From positions 1-64,000 of the forward strand of contig CANJRV010000002.1 of the NCBI GenBank assembly GCA_947476825.1: 64,000 nucleotides of DNA, in the 5' to 3' direction. Numbering within the stretch: the stretch's first letter is position 1; every line of letters begins with the position of its first letter. The stretch is from Bacteroidota bacterium (GTDB taxonomy: Bacteria > Bacteroidota > Bacteroidia > Chitinophagales > Chitinophagaceae). A program made the translations under genes and the position numbers. The notes under the pieces are model-generated. The model made no database searches. It was not told the origin of the DNA and saw nothing but the letters and a program-made list of their open reading frames with translations. This document shows positions 1-8,488 of this stretch, in pieces.

Positions 1-206
1 CCCTACTGTGTACAACAAATCAAAACTCCCTTCATGCAGCCCATAGAATATTTGCTCTCGTACTCCCCTACAGAAATAAGCCAATTCATTAGTATCTTTT
101 TTGCAAAAAAATTTGTATTAACATCTTGTTTTTGCAATGTGGGTTAAATAATTTACCTACCACACGAACATTAATTATAAATGCCAAATTATTCAGCTAA
201 TCCGCC

Positions 207-214
207 TATTTTTG
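207..214 (+). promoter_or_regulatory. Candidate -7 box upstream of cdd
   Basis: TATTTTTG matches the Bacteroidota -7 consensus TAnnTTTG and lies about 30 bases before the cdd start. No clear -33 TTTG is present at the usual spacing, so this is weak. The rest of bases 1-244 shows no convincing gene. Frame 1 stays open from base 1 to about 198, but I recognise no family in it. Confidence 0.35.
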
Positions 215-244
215 TTTACATAAATTCATTTAATATTTTACTGG

Positions 245-724
245 ATGCCTAGCTATCACTTTGATTACACCGAATTTAATAATGAGGATGAATTAGAATA
301 TTCCTTTTCTCAATTGCTTGTTGCAGCGAAAAAGGCCACTGAATCTGCTTATGCCCCCTATTCGCATTTTAAGGTTGGGGCTGCTGTATTATTACAAAAT
401 GGAGAAACAATAGTTGGTGTCAATATAGAAAATGCCTCCTACCCTGTTGGCTTATGTGCCGAAAGAAGTGCCTTAGCTTCCGCCATTTCTCAATTTCCAG
501 AACAAAAAATAGTGGCTATCGCTATCAGTTATGTTGCACCCTCCGGTGACAATAATAAACCTGCTTTTCCATGTGGTATGTGTCGCCAATTTATTTCAGA
601 ATGTGAAGACCGAAATGAATCGAGAATTCCACTTCTTTTAGCTGCGCAAGAAGGACAAGTTATCCTTATCCATTCTGCAAAAGATTTATTGCCATTCAGT
701 TTTGGTGGAAATGATCTTGGCTAA
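245..724 (+). CDS. cdd: Cytidine deaminase
   Basis: Deaminates cytidine and deoxycytidine to uridine and deoxyuridine in cytoplasmic pyrimidine salvage. The 159-aa protein carries the zinc-deaminase signature: FKVGAA near residue 42, CAERSA with Cys71 and the proton-shuttling Glu73, and PCGMCRQ with Cys110 and Cys113. The three cysteines indicate the homotetrameric, single-domain T-CDA class, and the length fits that class with a short N-terminal extension. ATG start; no overlap with neighbours. The next gene is convergent, its stop codon lying only a few bases away, so cdd is probably monocistronic. Family assignment is secure; substrate preference is inferred from the family. Confidence 0.95.
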   Translation: MPSYHFDYTEFNNEDELEYSFSQLLVAAKKATESAYAPYSHFKVGAAVLLQNGETIVGVNIENASYPVGLCAERSALASAISQFPEQKIVAIAISYVAPSGDNNKPAFPCGMCRQFISECEDRNESRIPLLLAAQEGQVILIHSAKDLLPFSFGGNDLG

Positions 725-728
725 AATT

Positions 729-2843
729 TTATTGCACAATCTTCAATTCGTCTATCACCCATTTTGCATCGCCTAATTTTTCTATGATAAAAAGAGTGTA
801 ACGAATGTCGACAGAAATATTTCTACATAAATTCGGATCAAATAATATATCACTCATAGTGCCTTCCCAAATTCTATCAAAATTAGTTCCTATCAATTCT
901 CCTTTTGCATTCAAAACTGGACTTCCTGAATTGCCGCCTGTAGTATGATTACTTGCTAGAAATGCTAGTGGTACAGTCTTATGGCCATTTTGCATTATAC
1001 TATATCTACCATAATCCTTCCTATTGTAAAGATCCATTAATTTTTCTGGAATTTTAAATTCTTCTACCATTGGGTTATTCTTTCGAATCGCACCATCCAA
1101 GGTGGTATTGAACGCATAGCTCATGCCATCTTGTGGTATTGCGCCTTCTACTTTGCCATAGGTCACACGTAAAGTAGAATTTGCATCGGGATAAAATTGT
1201 TTGCCTTTATTATATTCTTGCAAGGCTCGTAAGTAAATATTGTACTGGCTATTTAATTTCAACAAATTAGCTCTTACCAAAATCAAATTCGCCTTTTGAA
1301 TGCTATCAAAATAATGATAGGTTTTGTAAGCAGGATCTTTTTGAATTACCGTTTTTAAATCCTCGCGATTTGTGACTTGTAGTAAAGAATTAAATTTTTC
1401 AATGGTGGAAATATAAGAATTGTAATAGATCGCGTCAATGTTTGCATCACTGCAAAAAGGCGTGGATTCCATGCCAGCGTCATACATTTTATATAATTGC
1501 TTGGTAATACTAAAGTCAGTAGCCAAGTCAATTGATTTATAAAAACTGATCATCTCGGTCTGGTACTTTTTCAAACTATCTAAACTTTGCAAAGTATCTA
1601 TAGCACTAAGCATATTACTCAGTATATTTCCTTTTTTTATCAAGTCACTGCTCCAAATGGCTTCATTTATATATTCATTCCAAAGGATAGGATGTTGTTG
1701 TGTTTTATAACAAGTGGCTAAGTCTGCAATCACGTGCCCATATTGCTCGGAGTTGATTTTCTTTTCATTCACCCACTTCTGGAAACTCGCTTCTTGGGCT
1801 TTCTTTTTTGCTATCGCATCATTGATTTGTAAGCCTAATAATTCCCCTTTCCATTTTTTATAATAATTAGCGATACCTGCTTGTTTGCTGGCATATTTAA
1901 TAAAAATTTCTTTATTGTCGCGCATGGCAGCATCCATAATATTTAATTTCTTTTCTCTTAACGCTATACGAATTGGATCGAGCGTATTCATCACTTCTGC
2001 TACTCCATCGCTGGTTAAATATTCTTGTGTGCGACCAGGGAAACCATATACCATAGTAAAATCTTTTTCTTTTACACCGCCAATATTCAAGGTTAATGCA
2101 CGTTTTGGTTTGTACACTTGATTCTCCTTTGCATACAAAGCAGGCTTATTATTTTTATTGGCATAAATACGAAACAAACTAAAATCGCCTGTATGTCTTG
2201 GCCATGCCCAGTTGTCTGTATCTCCTCCAAATTTACCAACACCATTCGGTGGAAAACCAACCAATCGGATATCCGTAAATTTCTCGGTTAAGAAGAGATA
2301 ATAGGCATTGTCGTAAAAAAAAGATTTGATTTGGGTATCATATCCTGTGGATGCTTTCATTTCTTTTTCAATGCGCGCAATGTTGGTTGTAATTTTGAAA
2401 TTCTTCGCAGAGTCGGACATAAAGCCAGTTGCACCCTCTTTTACTTTATCTGTCACATCAATAATATTGACAATAAAAGTAACCGATAAACCTGGGCAAG
2501 GAAGCTCTTCTTCTTTATTGCGAGCCCAATATCCATTCGTTAAATAATCGTTTGATACGCTACTGAGTGCCGCTGCTGCTCCATAACCGCAATGATGATT
2601 GGTAAGTACAAGACCTTGTTCAGAAATCACTTCACCAGTGCAGCCACCACCGAAAATAACCACTGCATCTTTGAGGCTTCCATTTTTAACATCATAAATA
2701 TCCTTTGCAGACATTTTCATACCCATGTCTTTCATCTCTTTTTCATTCATCTTCTCTAACAAAAAAGGCAACCACATTCCTTCTTTCGCGGAAAGAGAAA
2801 TTGTGCATAAAAAAAGGAAGGTAAAAAATAGTTTTCGTTTCAT
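729..2843 (-). CDS. S46 family dipeptidyl peptidase (DPP11-like)
   Basis: Exported serine exopeptidase that removes dipeptides from oligopeptides, a known nutrient route in Bacteroidota. The track begins 18 codons upstream; I start at MKRKLFFTFLFL, which begins a signal peptide (704 aa). Catalytic residues visible: His in TNHHCGYGAA (about residue 84), Asp in GDTDNWAWPRH, and Ser in GGNSGSPV. Downstream of the serine the motif is NFDRIWEGTMSD. From family knowledge, an Arg at this position marks DPP11 (Asp/Glu at P1), whereas DPP7 has Gly, so acidic P1 specificity is inferred. A strong promoter lies just upstream. No T9SS tail, so a periplasmic location is likely. Confidence 0.93.
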   Translation of the reverse strand: MKRKLFFTFLFLCTISLSAKEGMWLPFLLEKMNEKEMKDMGMKMSAKDIYDVKNGSLKDAVVIFGGGCTGEVISEQGLVLTNHHCGYGAAAALSSVSNDYLTNGYWARNKEEELPCPGLSVTFIVNIIDVTDKVKEGATGFMSDSAKNFKITTNIARIEKEMKASTGYDTQIKSFFYDNAYYLFLTEKFTDIRLVGFPPNGVGKFGGDTDNWAWPRHTGDFSLFRIYANKNNKPALYAKENQVYKPKRALTLNIGGVKEKDFTMVYGFPGRTQEYLTSDGVAEVMNTLDPIRIALREKKLNIMDAAMRDNKEIFIKYASKQAGIANYYKKWKGELLGLQINDAIAKKKAQEASFQKWVNEKKINSEQYGHVIADLATCYKTQQHPILWNEYINEAIWSSDLIKKGNILSNMLSAIDTLQSLDSLKKYQTEMISFYKSIDLATDFSITKQLYKMYDAGMESTPFCSDANIDAIYYNSYISTIEKFNSLLQVTNREDLKTVIQKDPAYKTYHYFDSIQKANLILVRANLLKLNSQYNIYLRALQEYNKGKQFYPDANSTLRVTYGKVEGAIPQDGMSYAFNTTLDGAIRKNNPMVEEFKIPEKLMDLYNRKDYGRYSIMQNGHKTVPLAFLASNHTTGGNSGSPVLNAKGELIGTNFDRIWEGTMSDILFDPNLCRNISVDIRYTLFIIEKLGDAKWVIDELKIVQ

Positions 2844-2867
2844 TTGACCATTATTTTCGTGAAGTTT

Positions 2868-2898
2868 CAAAACTAATTGAAATGAAATGAATTGCAAA
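2868..2898 (-). promoter_or_regulatory. Promoter of the S46 peptidase, overlapping the tdk start
   Basis: Read on the minus strand: TTTG (2898-2895), a 19-base spacer, then TAGTTTTG (2875-2868). This is an exact match to the Bacteroidota -33/-7 consensus, placing the transcript start about 18 bases before the S46 ATG. The -33 element shares a base with the divergent tdk start codon at 2898. Confidence 0.7.
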
Positions 2899-3461
2899 TG
2901 TTTATAGAACCAAATATTAGGAATACTAAAAAAGGCTGGATAGAAGTTGTATGTGGTTCTATGTTTAGCGGCAAGACGGAGGAGTTGATTCGTAGATTGA
3001 AACGAGCACAGATTGCTAATTTAAGAGTAGAAATATTTAAACCTACTACGGACACACGTTACGACGAAAACGATATTGTTTCACATAATGCAAATCGTAT
3101 TATCAGTACGCCAGTTGCTAATTCACAACAAATATTATTACTTGCACAAGAAGTGGATGTAGTTGGTATTGATGAGGCGCAATTTTTTGATAAAGAAATG
3201 CCCATGGTTGCTGAAACTTTGGCTGCTAGGGGTATACGGGTTATAGTTGCTGGATTGGATATGGATTTTCTCGGTCGACCATTTGGTCCTATGCCTGAAA
3301 TTTTAGCGATGGCGGATTATATCACTAAGCTTCATGCTATCTGCATGGTTTGTGGCGACAATGCTAGTTTTAGTTATCGCAAAACAGTCTCGGATGCAAC
3401 CGTATTATTAGGCGAAAAGGATGTATACGAGCCTCGATGTCGAACCTGTTTTTATTTGTAA
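2898..3461 (+). CDS. tdk: Thymidine kinase
   Basis: Phosphorylates thymidine to dTMP with ATP in the salvage pathway. It is the type II (TK1-like) enzyme: P-loop GSMFSGKT at residues 20-27, the DEAQFF catalytic segment (Glu as base), and a C-terminal zinc site with CMVC and CRTC pairs. The track starts at TTG 2892; ATG at 2898 (MFIEPN) gives 187 aa and is preferred. The stop (3459-3461) sits one base before the folP start, so tdk and folP are probably cotranscribed and translationally coupled. Its 5' end overlaps the divergent S46 promoter. Confidence 0.95.
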   Translation: MFIEPNIRNTKKGWIEVVCGSMFSGKTEELIRRLKRAQIANLRVEIFKPTTDTRYDENDIVSHNANRIISTPVANSQQILLLAQEVDVVGIDEAQFFDKEMPMVAETLAARGIRVIVAGLDMDFLGRPFGPMPEILAMADYITKLHAICMVCGDNASFSYRKTVSDATVLLGEKDVYEPRCRTCFYL

Positions 3462-3462
3462 T

Positions 3463-4299
3463 ATGGAGACATTTCAATTTCAAGCGCAAGGCAAACATTA
3501 CGAATTCAAGGAGCCCATTGTGATGGGTATTTTAAATGTAACACCTGATTCATTTTACAATAAAGGAAGAAATAATAGCTTGCTACAATTGTTGGAACAA
3601 GCACATAAAATGGTAATGGAAGGTGCTACTATTTTAGATATTGGTGGCATGAGTAGTCGCCCCAATGCAACACTAATTTCGGAACAAGAAGAAATGGATC
3701 GCATTCAACCGATTATAGACATTCTTGCAAACGAGTTGCCTTCTACTCTACTCTCTGTTGACACGTTTCGAAGTAGAATTGCAGCAAATGCCATTCAAGC
3801 CGGTGTGCATTGGATCAATGATATCAGTGGTGGCGAAATGGATGATGATATGTTAGAGACTATCGGAAAATACAAAGCTCCTTACGTGTGTATGCATATG
3901 CAAGGCACACCGCAAACCATGCAAGTATCGCCAAGTTACCAAAATATAGTGCAAGAATTATTGGCATTTTTTCAAAAAAAACTGGACAGTTTTCAGCAAT
4001 TGGGAATAGAAGATGTGATATTAGATGTTGGCTTTGGGTTTGGTAAAACGATTGCACATAACTATACATTATTAAATTCTCTAGACGCATTTCAACTGTT
4101 GCTCAAACCCTTATTGGTAGGCATTTCTAGAAAATCGATGGTGTATAAACCACTAAAAACAAATGCAGATGAAGCGCTTAACGGAACTACTGCTCTACAC
4201 ATGATTGCTTTGCAAAAAGGCGCTTCTATACTGAGAGTGCATGATGTGAAGGAAGCGGTGGAATGTGTGGAGCTTTGGAAAATGCTGAAGAAGGCATAG
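3463..4299 (+). CDS. folP: Dihydropteroate synthase
   Basis: Condenses p-aminobenzoate with dihydropterin pyrophosphate to dihydropteroate, the sulfonamide-sensitive step of folate synthesis. The protein (278 aa from METFQF) shows the family signatures in order: MGILNVTPDSF, DIGGMSSRP, SVDTF, NDISGG, CMHMQGTP, DVGFGFGKT and GISRKSM. The track ORF begins inside tdk; ATG at 3463, one base after the tdk stop, is the natural start. Followed by a short simple repeat rather than a clear terminator. Confidence 0.96.
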   Translation: METFQFQAQGKHYEFKEPIVMGILNVTPDSFYNKGRNNSLLQLLEQAHKMVMEGATILDIGGMSSRPNATLISEQEEMDRIQPIIDILANELPSTLLSVDTFRSRIAANAIQAGVHWINDISGGEMDDDMLETIGKYKAPYVCMHMQGTPQTMQVSPSYQNIVQELLAFFQKKLDSFQQLGIEDVILDVGFGFGKTIAHNYTLLNSLDAFQLLLKPLLVGISRKSMVYKPLKTNADEALNGTTALHMIALQKGASILRVHDVKEAVECVELWKMLKKA

Positions 4300-4336
4300 G
4301 TTGTAAGGCGTGAGTTGTAAGGCGTAAGGCGTAAGT
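4300..4336 (+). repeat. Simple GTAAGGCGT repeat at the folP 3' end
   Basis: GTAAGGCGTGAG / GTAAGGCGTAAGGCGTAAG begins right after the folP stop. It is one of several short low-complexity tracts in this window that abut gene ends. Confidence 0.5.
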
Positions 4337-4386
4337 TGGGAATAGTGATTCATGCTAAACAATCAATTGTAAATTCTGAATGCAGA

Positions 4387-4578
4387 CTATCTTGGATGAT
4401 GAAATCTTGCACCATGATGTCCACCGTCACCAGCTTTGATTCTAGCATGCATGTGCATGTGCGGATGATGGCGATGCGTTTGCACAACCACCACTCTTCT
4501 TGGTGATTGCCTGCAAAAGTAACAAGACGAAGCGAAGATGCTGATGCACAACAGTAAATAAAAGAGGTGATTTTTCAT
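4387..4578 (-). CDS. Small His-rich lipoprotein
   Basis: A 63-aa protein starting at MKNHLFYLLLCISIF (the track starts six codons earlier). The hydrophobic segment ends in a lipobox-like FASSC, so the cysteine is probably lipidated. The mature part is short, basic and His-rich (THRHHPHMHMHARI, HHGARFHHPR). Small His-rich lipoproteins are frequent in Bacteroidota and have no assigned function. Metal binding is possible but only inferred. It stands alone, convergent with folP and divergent from the cyclophilin gene. Confidence 0.55.
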   Translation of the reverse strand: MKNHLFYLLLCISIFASSCYFCRQSPRRVVVVQTHRHHPHMHMHARIKAGDGGHHGARFHHPR

Positions 4579-4691
4579 TTCTCGAAAATAAACCATTCCA
4601 TTTAGTATAGCAAGATATTTTTTAGATTTAGATTATGCAGTCTGTGTTGGAATAAAAACGCAGCACCTATTTAGTTTTAGCGAAATTATAA

Positions 4692-4723
4692 TTTGTAGTT
4701 CGTAAAATGTACTTTCACATTTG
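4692..4723 (+). promoter_or_regulatory. Promoter upstream of the secreted cyclophilin
   Basis: TTTG (4692-4695), a 20-base spacer, then CACATTTG (4716-4723), which has one mismatch to TAnnTTTG. The predicted transcript start is about 20 bases before the ATG at 4753. Confidence 0.45.
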
Positions 4724-4752
4724 TACAAAAAATAATTTAAAAAAATCTCATC

Positions 4753-5559
4753 ATGAAAAAACTTCTATTCTACTGCTTCATCCTCTTCTTTTCATTTACC
4801 ACAAATATTTCTAAGGCGCAAACAGAAGTCACTTTTTATACCAGCATGGGAAATTTTGTTGCTCGTATGTATGATACCTTACAACCAATTACGGCTGGAA
4901 ATTTTATCACTTTGGTGAATGCGAAATTTTATGATGGCATTATTTTTCATCGTGTGGTGCATAATTTTGTGATTCAAGGTGGAGACCCAACAGGCACCGG
5001 AAATGGTGGACCAGGGTATACTATTCCAGATGAATTTGATCCATTGGCAAGTAATGTGCAACAGGCATTAGGCATGGCAAATGCCGGACCAAATACTGGA
5101 GGAAGTCAATTCTATATTAATTTGGTAAACAATGTTTTTCTGGATCCAAATTATCCAGTTTTTGGCATTGTAATTTCTAATTTCTCAGTGGTACAAAGTA
5201 TTGGACAAGTTGCAACCAATAGCGCCGACAGACCAATAACAGATGTAGTAATGGACAGCGTAAGAGTTACGCTTGCAGGACCTTTGGGTATGCGTGAAAC
5301 CAACCTTCCAGCATTTCAAGTGGATATTTTTCCGAATCCAATAGTTGATAAAATGAATATTGATTTTGGACAACAATTTTCAAAGGATAATGAGTACAAA
5401 ATAAAAATCAGCAATATACTTGGTGATATTGTGTATACAAATTCCTTAGACCAAAAAGTGACAAGTATTGACATCTCCGCTTGGGGCCATCAGGGAATTT
5501 ATTTTGTACAAATCATAGATAAACATAACAATGTGCTGAATAAAAAAATAGTGCTGTAG
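4753..5559 (+). CDS. Secreted cyclophilin-type peptidyl-prolyl isomerase with T9SS sorting domain
   Basis: 268 aa in three parts. A signal peptide (MKKLLFYCFILFF..KAQ) is followed by a cyclophilin domain at about residues 25-180, with FHRVVHNFVIQGGDP, GPGYTIPDEF and ALGMANAGPNTGGSQF. A C-terminal type A T9SS domain (about 193-268, VDIFPNPIVDKMNID.. to KKIVL) follows. The catalytic Arg of FHRV and the Gln of QGGDP are present. PPIases speed proline isomerisation during folding. The T9SS tail implies passage through the outer membrane and surface attachment or release, whereas a standard bacterial PpiA stays in the periplasm. The stop codon lies inside repeat C1. Confidence 0.92.
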   Translation: MKKLLFYCFILFFSFTTNISKAQTEVTFYTSMGNFVARMYDTLQPITAGNFITLVNAKFYDGIIFHRVVHNFVIQGGDPTGTGNGGPGYTIPDEFDPLASNVQQALGMANAGPNTGGSQFYINLVNNVFLDPNYPVFGIVISNFSVVQSIGQVATNSADRPITDVVMDSVRVTLAGPLGMRETNLPAFQVDIFPNPIVDKMNIDFGQQFSKDNEYKIKISNILGDIVYTNSLDQKVTSIDISAWGHQGIYFVQIIDKHNNVLNKKIVL

Positions 5560-5594
5560 CATTTATTTTTTTTCAAAAAATACACAACAGTATT
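5553..5594 (+). repeat. Family C repeat, copy 1
   Basis: CTGTAGCATTTATTTTTTTT followed by CAAAAAATACACAACAGTAT. Imperfect palindrome with an AT-rich core, nearly identical to two copies near 39.5 kb. It contains the TAG stop of the cyclophilin gene and may act as its terminator. Confidence 0.6.
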
Positions 5595-5595
5595 C

Positions 5596-6066
5596 TCATA
5601 ACGCACCTATCCTATCCTGATAATCAAATTGTAAATCTTCATGCAGCGTCAATAGTTCTGTCTTGATTTTTTTGATTTGGCTTTCGTAGATATTCACCAT
5701 GACTTTACTTGTTTGCCAATCTAAAGGAAGAGCTTTCATTTGTTCGCAGAAATGAATAAGCAATTCAATTTTAGTGGTGACTTGGCTTGAAAATTTACTG
5801 TACTTAAAAATGAATCGTAATATTTTTCGTATCGTTTTTTTTGCGAAATAAATCGTCTGTGTATTTACATCTTCAAACAGTGCAGAAACTTCATCCTTCA
5901 AATTGTTGACATAATTTGATTCATTCGTACTTTCAAAAAGTAGATAATGTAATAACTCTTTATTTTCCTTTTTGAATTTTATCAGCTGCGTACAAACTGC
6001 CACCAATTCGGCATGAGGCATGGCTTGAATTTCTTTCTTTAAATAAGCAATAGAAGATGTTTGCAT
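5596..6066 (-). CDS. Hypothetical helical protein
   Basis: 156-aa soluble protein with no signal peptide, not recognised as a named family. Composition is Lys/Glu/Leu-rich with long predicted helices (YLKKEIQAMPHAELVAV, FAKKTIRKILRFIFKYS, ESQIKKIKTELLTLHEDL). Codon use and ATG start look like a real gene. It ends facing the cyclophilin gene, with repeat C1 between them. No functional clue from its neighbours. Confidence 0.7.
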   Translation of the reverse strand: MQTSSIAYLKKEIQAMPHAELVAVCTQLIKFKKENKELLHYLLFESTNESNYVNNLKDEVSALFEDVNTQTIYFAKKTIRKILRFIFKYSKFSSQVTTKIELLIHFCEQMKALPLDWQTSKVMVNIYESQIKKIKTELLTLHEDLQFDYQDRIGAL

Positions 6067-6095
6067 TTGCTGAAATAGATGATTAAATAATTGGG

Positions 6096-6162
6096 TTTAG
6101 AATTCGTTCCTACACATCAAATATATTAGATAAAATGGATTCGCTTAAAGTAAACTAAGGAA
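6096..6162 (+). repeat. Imperfect direct repeat, left copy
   Basis: TTTAGAATTCGTTCCTACAC .. GATAAAATGGATTCGCTTAA. The same stretch in diverged form recurs at 6624-6690 and brackets element D. Confidence 0.55.
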
Positions 6163-6284
6163 TTGTCTACTGGTTGGTGTCCACCAAACGAAACCATTAT
6201 TTTTGAAATGACTTTTTGTAACTTTTTTTCATCTTACCTCATAAACTTATTTTAGGACGAGACAGTTGCTAGCAATTGTCATTC

Positions 6285-6460
6285 GTTCTTTTGTCTTGAC
6301 ACAAAAGAACCAAAAAGTCAAGGCTGTGGATAGTTTAGCTAAAAAATGTTCATGCTCGACGCAAATCGTCCAAACTCACAATCCTCCTTCGTCGGTTGCT
6401 CGGACAGGGACGATTTGTTCGCCGACCATTCCATTTTTTTACGCCAAACTATCCAAGGCC
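6285..6460 (+). repeat. Element D: nested inverted repeats
   Basis: Three perfect stems can be read. GTTCTTTTGT (6285-6294) pairs with ACAAAAGAAC (6301-6310). CAAATCGTCC (6362-6371) pairs with GGACGATTTG (6408-6417), nested inside GGATAGTTT (6328-6336) pairing with AAACTATCC (6446-6454). The track ORF 6266..6622 merely runs through it. Its translated SFVLTQKNQKVKA segment resembles a spurious peptide often annotated from such repeats. Confidence 0.65.
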
Positions 6461-6623
6461 ATTTGCTCCTGCAAATATATATGCAACAAGTATAGATACA
6501 CTTTACATAAATTTTATTGGCATGAAATAAAATACAATCGCGATATTTTTTTTGACCAAAAATTAATCCTATCGGTACTGTCCAACCAGCTCATTTCGGC
6601 TTGGATATCAACCCCTAGATGAA

Positions 6624-6690
6624 TTTAGAATTTGTGCCTACACAATTAAAATTTTTGATAAAATGGATTTGCTTAAGGAAAGCAAGGGAA
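6624..6690 (+). repeat. Imperfect direct repeat, right copy
   Basis: TTTAGAATTTGTGCCTACAC .. GATAAAATGGATTTGCTTAA, matching 6096-6162 in the same orientation. Bases 6067-6862 hold these repeats, element D and B1, and no credible gene. Confidence 0.55.
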
Positions 6691-6731
6691 TAAAAAATGG
6701 ATTCAGAAAGTTAGTCTTTTAGCAGAGGCTG

Positions 6732-6813
6732 TATTGCGGCAACGATTGTAGCGAAAATCCTTTTTGTTGGCTCTGCAACAAAAAGATTGCAGCGAAAAGC
6801 GTGCGTGCCGCCC
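6732..6813 (+). repeat. Family B palindromic element, copy B1
   Basis: Outer arms TTGCGGCA / TGCCGCCC; central perfect hairpin CTTTTTGTTG-gctctg-CAACAAAAAG; flanking 12-mers TTGTAGCGAAAA and TTGCAGCGAAAA. It lies just beyond the 3' end of the CotH-like gene. Confidence 0.75.
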
Positions 6814-6862
6814 AAATTATTTTCATCTCATTTTTATTACCAAGTCGGTATAAATCAGAAAA

Positions 6863-8488
6863 CTATTCTTTAATAATTTTCTTAGAAATACTGCCGCTTG
6901 CAGATTGAATAGTTAGAATATAGCACCCTTTTGCCAAAGCAGAAATATTCATGGTATTAAATCCATTTTTAGTTTCTATGGTACGCATTTTAGTTCCTTG
7001 CATGGAGTATAAAGAAATGGTAGTTGCTTGCTTATTGTTGTTCAATACAATATTCAACAGTTCATTAGATGGATTAGGGTAAATCTGCACATTCATTTGT
7101 TGGTTTATGTCCTGAATGGCAAGTGGCGCAGGGCAATTCAATGAAGTCCAATTCCATTTATTATCCAACCAAGTTAAACGTTTTTTGATATAGGTTTTAA
7201 AATTATTTATTTCTTCACTGTACGTTGTAGCCATTGGTGTTGGCTCATTGGCAACTGGTACTCCCCATATTGGCCATTGTGCAAAATTTCGATTCACTGC
7301 GGTGAAGCCACCACTAATGGTAGTCATTTTTGTAGCTACTGAATCCAACAAATGAAAGATATGGTTTGTGTCTAATGTTGTCAATCTCAAATCGCGGTAA
7401 TGGCAGCTTAGTTCGCGCATGAAAAGAGTATCTTGGGATAATTTTTTAAACCAGAAAATTGGTAATTCCGTTTGTGTTCCACAATATTGTCCTAATTGAT
7501 AACTCCAACCAGTATCTGTTTGTACTGTACAAGTTGCGGTATTTGCCCAAGCTAAATCCATATCCCATATTGGTCCAACTTTTAACTTTTTACTTTTATC
7601 TTTATGCAGATACATGTTGTTGCGATAAGCGTTAAAGTTTTTGGATAGCTCAGTAATAATCATATAATCTTGCATAGTAGAATTGCCTGCAAATTTTCTC
7701 CAACCAATAGTTGTGTCTTGGAAATTGCTAGCATTCATAGCTGCATCCAAACTATCCACAAAGGATTTGATATAGGCTTTTTGCACTGGTAATATGGCAC
7801 TTGACTTTGGATATTCTATAAAGAAATCGGAAGTTTGACCAGTTGTTGCATAAGGTGGAGCAACGGTAGAAGTCCAATCCGCACCACCACCATCATCTAA
7901 TTTAAAAATATAACCGCCAGTTAAGTTAGCTCCAGATATATCTAGATTTGTAAGTTTTGCAACATCTACACGGTTACTATCTCTTTTAACCATTTCGCCA
8001 AATAAATAAACACCTTGGTAAGTGCTGTTCAAAATCACTTCGCATAATCGCATTCTAGGTGCATAGTACCCCATTTCTGTATAGAGTTCATGAGCTAAAA
8101 TATTTCTAGCAAATGATCTATCTGCATAGCTTGCCATTAATACCCAATCATTATCACCTGGCATACCTAATAAAGAGGTATCCAATGACACTTGTGATGC
8201 GCCAACCCATGTTTCCACATCGTAGGATTTTTTTGGGTAAGTACCAGCAGTTCCACCTCTTTCAGTGATGCCTATTACACCAACAAAAGCTGGTGCATCT
8301 GTAGGTGTGTTTGTTCCACTTATATTATCAACGATAGACATATCACCTTGAATCTGAGTTCCAGTAATTGTACCTGTGCTAGTGATGATCAAAATGGGTA
8401 GATTGGTTGATGTAATTTGCGCAGAAATAGAATGGACAATAAAAGTTGTCAAACAAAGCAACGCGAAGGCTGGTTTAAATAGATTCAT
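6863..8488 (-). CDS. CotH-kinase-family T9SS secreted protein
   Basis: 541 aa: signal peptide (residues 1-23, ending SISAQ), a CotH-type domain over about 60-440, and a type A T9SS tail (VQIYPNPSNELLNIVL .. SKKIIKE). CotH landmarks seen are GGTAGTYPKKSYDVETW, GDNDWVLMASYADRS, NRVDVAKL and the Asp-containing WDMDLAW. CotH of Bacillus spores is an atypical protein kinase; bacterial secreted relatives are mostly uncharacterised. Kinase activity on surface proteins is therefore only an inference. The gene is monocistronic, with B1 at its 3' side. Confidence 0.88.
   Translation of the reverse strand: MNLFKPAFALLCLTTFIVHSISAQITSTNLPILIITSTGTITGTQIQGDMSIVDNISGTNTPTDAPAFVGVIGITERGGTAGTYPKKSYDVETWVGASQVSLDTSLLGMPGDNDWVLMASYADRSFARNILAHELYTEMGYYAPRMRLCEVILNSTYQGVYLFGEMVKRDSNRVDVAKLTNLDISGANLTGGYIFKLDDGGGADWTSTVAPPYATTGQTSDFFIEYPKSSAILPVQKAYIKSFVDSLDAAMNASNFQDTTIGWRKFAGNSTMQDYMIITELSKNFNAYRNNMYLHKDKSKKLKVGPIWDMDLAWANTATCTVQTDTGWSYQLGQYCGTQTELPIFWFKKLSQDTLFMRELSCHYRDLRLTTLDTNHIFHLLDSVATKMTTISGGFTAVNRNFAQWPIWGVPVANEPTPMATTYSEEINNFKTYIKKRLTWLDNKWNWTSLNCPAPLAIQDINQQMNVQIYPNPSNELLNIVLNNNKQATTISLYSMQGTKMRTIETKNGFNTMNISALAKGCYILTIQSASGSISKKIIKE

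Noticed and set aside
1-93. Minus-strand open frame NELAYFCRGVREQIFYGLHEGSFDLLYTVG at the window edge
   Set aside because: It could be the start of a gene beyond the edge, but there is no ATG, GTG or ribosome-binding site in frame and I recognise no family. Left unannotated.
6266-6622. 118-aa ORF MLAIVIRSFVLTQKNQKVKA..
   Set aside because: It runs through nested inverted repeat D and into the right direct repeat. Its composition is not protein-like and its conserved-looking part is explained by the DNA repeat.
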